From the NCBI GenBank assembly GCA_016839545.1, contig JAEOUB010000175.1:1-5943 (forward strand): a DNA stretch of 5,943 nt, read 5' to 3'. Positions 4,674-5,943 of this stretch are shown here, in pieces. Below the pieces are notes generated by a model that saw nothing but the letters and a program-made list of their open reading frames with translations, had not been told where the DNA came from and made no database searches. How positions within the stretch are numbered: position 1 is the first letter of the stretch; the number at the start of each line of letters is the position of its first letter. Source of the stretch: Candidatus Kariarchaeota archaeon (lineage in GTDB: Archaea; Asgardarchaeota; Heimdallarchaeia; Heimdallarchaeales; Kariarchaeaceae). Position numbers and translations under genes: made by a program.

Positions 4674-5567
4674 TTAGCCATCAATTTTTCTATATCTGAA
4701 TAACTCTGGAAACGATGTTCTCACCGCTTCAAGATAGTTCTTTGCCTCGATACTGGAAATACGAGGATCAGCAGACTCCACAGATTTCTGAAGTGAAAGT
4801 GCCCTGATAATCTGTGTCTTTGAGATGAGGAGAGTTTCGGGATATCTGACTGTGATAATAGCCACCAGCACAAAGGTGAACAGATCAAAGATGTGCCACT
4901 CAATTAATGACAATATGGTCCACAGTCTCAGCATCTCTCCCATAGCTATTATTGGAAAGACAGCTGCGAAAAATATTGCCAGCAAGAAGATCCTGCGTGA
5001 ATTTACAACGTGCATTAACTCTGCTGTGGACTTGGTATCATAATAGGTATAGAACATCACCAGTACCACATAGACACGAAATGCATGGACATAGAATTCA
5101 AATCCACGTCCAATAATGTAAATATCACCAATAGCAAACATCTGAGCCGTCTCAAGGATAGATGTGTTTCTCAGGAAGAGAAAGCCTACCCAACCCTCCT
5201 CTGGAAGCTCAACAAACTGGTAGAAGAAAATCGGTATGGTGACCACAAGGTACCAGATCACAGAGCCCCACAAAAGCATACGTGGAGGACGATCCCACTT
5301 GATCCGCATGGCATGGATCAGAAACATGATGATAAACAGTGAATAGAGAAAATCATTGATCTGGAACAGGATCAGCGTCTGTGGTCTGATCTCCAGCAAA
5401 ACGATAACAAACACCTGATCGAGTGAGATGATAAATGCAGTGCCCATCAGGAAATAATCCAGGATCCTGGTGTAGTAATAGTACCTGTAGAGTAAGAAGG
5501 TGGGCAGAAGTCCAACAGCTGCAAGGGCGATGAATACTATCAGACGCAGTGTTGACTGATCCACCAT
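4674..5567 (-). CDS. Seven-helix integral membrane protein, N-out/C-in, unknown function
   Basis: I do not recognise a named family. The 297-residue protein has seven predicted membrane segments at about 7-27, 36-58, 64-86, 97-117, 155-175, 192-212 and 219-240. Positive loops RYYYYTR (28-34), RIKWDRPPR (88-96), the 176-192 loop ending SRR, and the tail all fall on one side. This gives an outside N-terminus and inside C-terminus, the topology of 7TM sensor modules. The helix 4-5 loop (118-154) is the long outer loop. The 57-residue cytoplasmic tail starts RYPETLLISKTQIIRAL (241-257) and has no kinase, HAMP, GGDEF or other output domain that I can see. The overall layout resembles the N-terminal 7TM region of some histidine kinases, but this is topology only, not detected homology. 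A TAG sits directly before the ATG at 5567, so the start is fixed. The TATA-like box at 5592-5598 implies a leaderless transcript. Confidence 0.85.
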   Translation of the reverse strand: MVDQSTLRLIVFIALAAVGLLPTFLLYRYYYYTRILDYFLMGTAFIISLDQVFVIVLLEIRPQTLILFQINDFLYSLFIIMFLIHAMRIKWDRPPRMLLWGSVIWYLVVTIPIFFYQFVELPEEGWVGFLFLRNTSILETAQMFAIGDIYIIGRGFEFYVHAFRVYVVLVMFYTYYDTKSTAELMHVVNSRRIFLLAIFFAAVFPIIAMGEMLRLWTILSLIEWHIFDLFTFVLVAIITVRYPETLLISKTQIIRALSLQKSVESADPRISSIEAKNYLEAVRTSFPELFRYRKIDG

Positions 5568-5570
5568 CTA

Positions 5571-5772
5571 GACTCACTGTGACTTCTCTCGAATTTAGCA
5601 TTTTGCAGAACGGTTTCATTAAATGTTGCATTTCATTGAGAAAGTTCCCGATTGCATTTTTCATGGTTTTGGTCTTTCCAATTCTGCAATATATTTCATG
5701 CATGGTGGCTATATCTCCAATATCTTGTACATGTTCAGCTGAATCTAGTAGGTCTCTCCCGGTATCGAACAA
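5571..5772 (-). other. Possible small gene or gene remnant (helical reading frame)
   Basis: A minus-strand frame open from TAA at 5782-5784 encodes, over about 67 codons, a protein-like, mostly helical sequence. It has heptad-like hydrophobics, for example DLLDSAEHVQDIGDIATMHE then KNAIGNFLNEMQHLMKPFCK. It then runs out of frame into the seven-helix gene, where the translation loses any protein character until a stop near 5353. The first possible start is TTG at 5772, without a Shine-Dalgarno sequence; an internal ATG at about 5688 is an alternative. The hydrophobic spacing is vaguely reminiscent of helical-bundle proteins such as Snf7/ESCRT-III, but I cannot support an assignment. It may be a degraded 3' portion of a gene, a leader-region frame, or chance. 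Confidence 0.22.
5592..5598 (-). promoter_or_regulatory. TATA-like box for the seven-helix membrane protein (leaderless)
   Basis: On the minus strand CTAAATT, preceded by AAAATG, is centred 28 bases before the ATG at 5567. No Shine-Dalgarno sequence precedes that ATG. The arrangement parallels that of the hydrolase gene. Confidence 0.5.
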
Positions 5773-5793
5773 AAGGGAGTGTTAACTAAGTTG

Positions 5794-5802
5794 AAAAAAA
5801 AA
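5794..5802 (-). terminator. Minus-strand T9 run, candidate archaeal terminator
   Basis: Nine consecutive T on the minus strand follow a GCCCTTTGCG segment. Oligo-T runs end archaeal transcripts without needing a hairpin. If used, it would serve a leftward transcript arriving from beyond the right edge, whose coding frame could end at 5862-5864. Confidence 0.35.
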
Positions 5803-5861
5803 CGCAAAGGGCATTTGTGTTGCATATAGTAGTAGAGACACTCAAGTGTTGTTTCTGTGGG

Positions 5862-5942
5862 TCATGTAGGAAACACCGTCCCTTCATAATTACGATATTC
5901 GGAGATCGAATCTAGAAAATTTTCCGAAAATCGAAAGGACTC
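5862..5942 (-). CDS. Possible C-terminal tail of a leftward gene entering from the right (partial)
   Basis: A minus-strand frame open at the right edge gives 26 codons of protein-like sequence (ending RNYEGTVFPT) and a TGA at 5862-5864, about 60 bases before the T9 run. A real gene end followed by an oligo-T terminator would look like this. However, other frames on both strands are also open for similar lengths at this edge, so the support is weak. Confidence 0.2.
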   Translation of the reverse strand, partial: ESFRFSENFLDSISEYRNYEGTVFPT

Positions 5943-5943
5943 C

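Larger units (their letters stand above)
5568..5943. other. 376-base region without a confident gene
   Basis: This stretch lies upstream of the seven-helix gene. It holds that gene's TATA-like box, the helical reading frame, a nine-A run (5794-5802, T9 on the minus strand), a 5-bp inverted repeat ACACT-CA-AGTGT (5838-5849), ATTCG-gagat-CGAAT (5897-5911) and the palindrome GAAAATTTTC (5915-5924) followed by CGAAAATCGAAAGG. The last 50 bases are rich in CGAA words, as in BRE-like promoter DNA, but no start codon follows inside the window. I see no tRNA or other structured RNA. Confidence 0.5.

Noticed and set aside
5756..5779. CTCCC/GGGAG inverted repeat with a 14-base loop
   Set aside because: Only five base pairs with a long loop and no associated T run or start codon; weak as either terminator or operator.
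5549..5785. Plus-strand open frame of 78 codons at the start of the right-hand intergenic region
   Set aside because: It is antisense to the more protein-like minus-strand frame, rich in Ser/Cys/Ile in the way of an opposite-strand shadow, with no promoter or ribosome-binding site.
5900..5918. tRNA T-loop-like TTCGATC on the minus strand
   Set aside because: The flanking bases pair at only two or three of five positions, and no anticodon arm or acceptor stem can be fitted.

Overview
The window reads as chromosomal DNA of an archaeon. The evidence is indirect. Several genes have an A/T-rich TATA-like box about 25-28 bases before the start codon and no Shine-Dalgarno sequence, the pattern of archaeal leaderless transcripts. 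Likely 3' ends carry oligo-T runs. The protein set (DUF255/YyaL, YkgJ-type cysteine cluster, TfoX-N/YjbR fold, HTH_34 winged helix, small multi-spanning membrane proteins) occurs in mesophilic archaea. An Asgard lineage is possible, but this is a guess without phylogeny. There are no rRNA or tRNA genes, insertion sequences or CRISPR arrays. GC content looks moderate.

Left part (1-2016), rightward: the C-terminal half of a DUF255/YyaL-like protein that runs off the left edge, then a YkgJ-type cysteine-cluster protein, then a small TfoX N-terminal-domain protein. The gaps are 41 and 52 bases and hold a candidate terminator, TATA-like boxes and a 13-base inverted repeat. These may therefore be three separate transcription units rather than one operon.

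Middle (2020-3699): a leftward pair made of a six-helix membrane protein followed, 30 bases later, by an HTH_34 winged-helix regulator. The regulator ends 3 bases from the TfoX-like gene (convergent). The pair is divergent from a well-conserved DUF4256 gene, and the 162-base divergent spacer carries a perfect 15-base inverted repeat, a candidate operator.

Right part (3734-5943), leftward: an alpha/beta hydrolase with an intact Ser-Asp-His triad, with a TATA box for a leaderless transcript and a 15-base inverted repeat upstream. Then comes a seven-helix membrane protein with N-out/C-in topology and no recognisable output domain. The last 376 bases have no confident gene. They hold a helical reading frame that may be a gene or remnant, a nine-T run on the minus strand, short inverted repeats, and possibly the tail of a leftward gene entering from the right.

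No pathway links all these genes. The most coherent unit is the membrane protein/winged-helix pair with its operator-like palindrome, which looks like a small membrane-linked regulatory module. The orphan seven-helix protein is the other item that may repay study.
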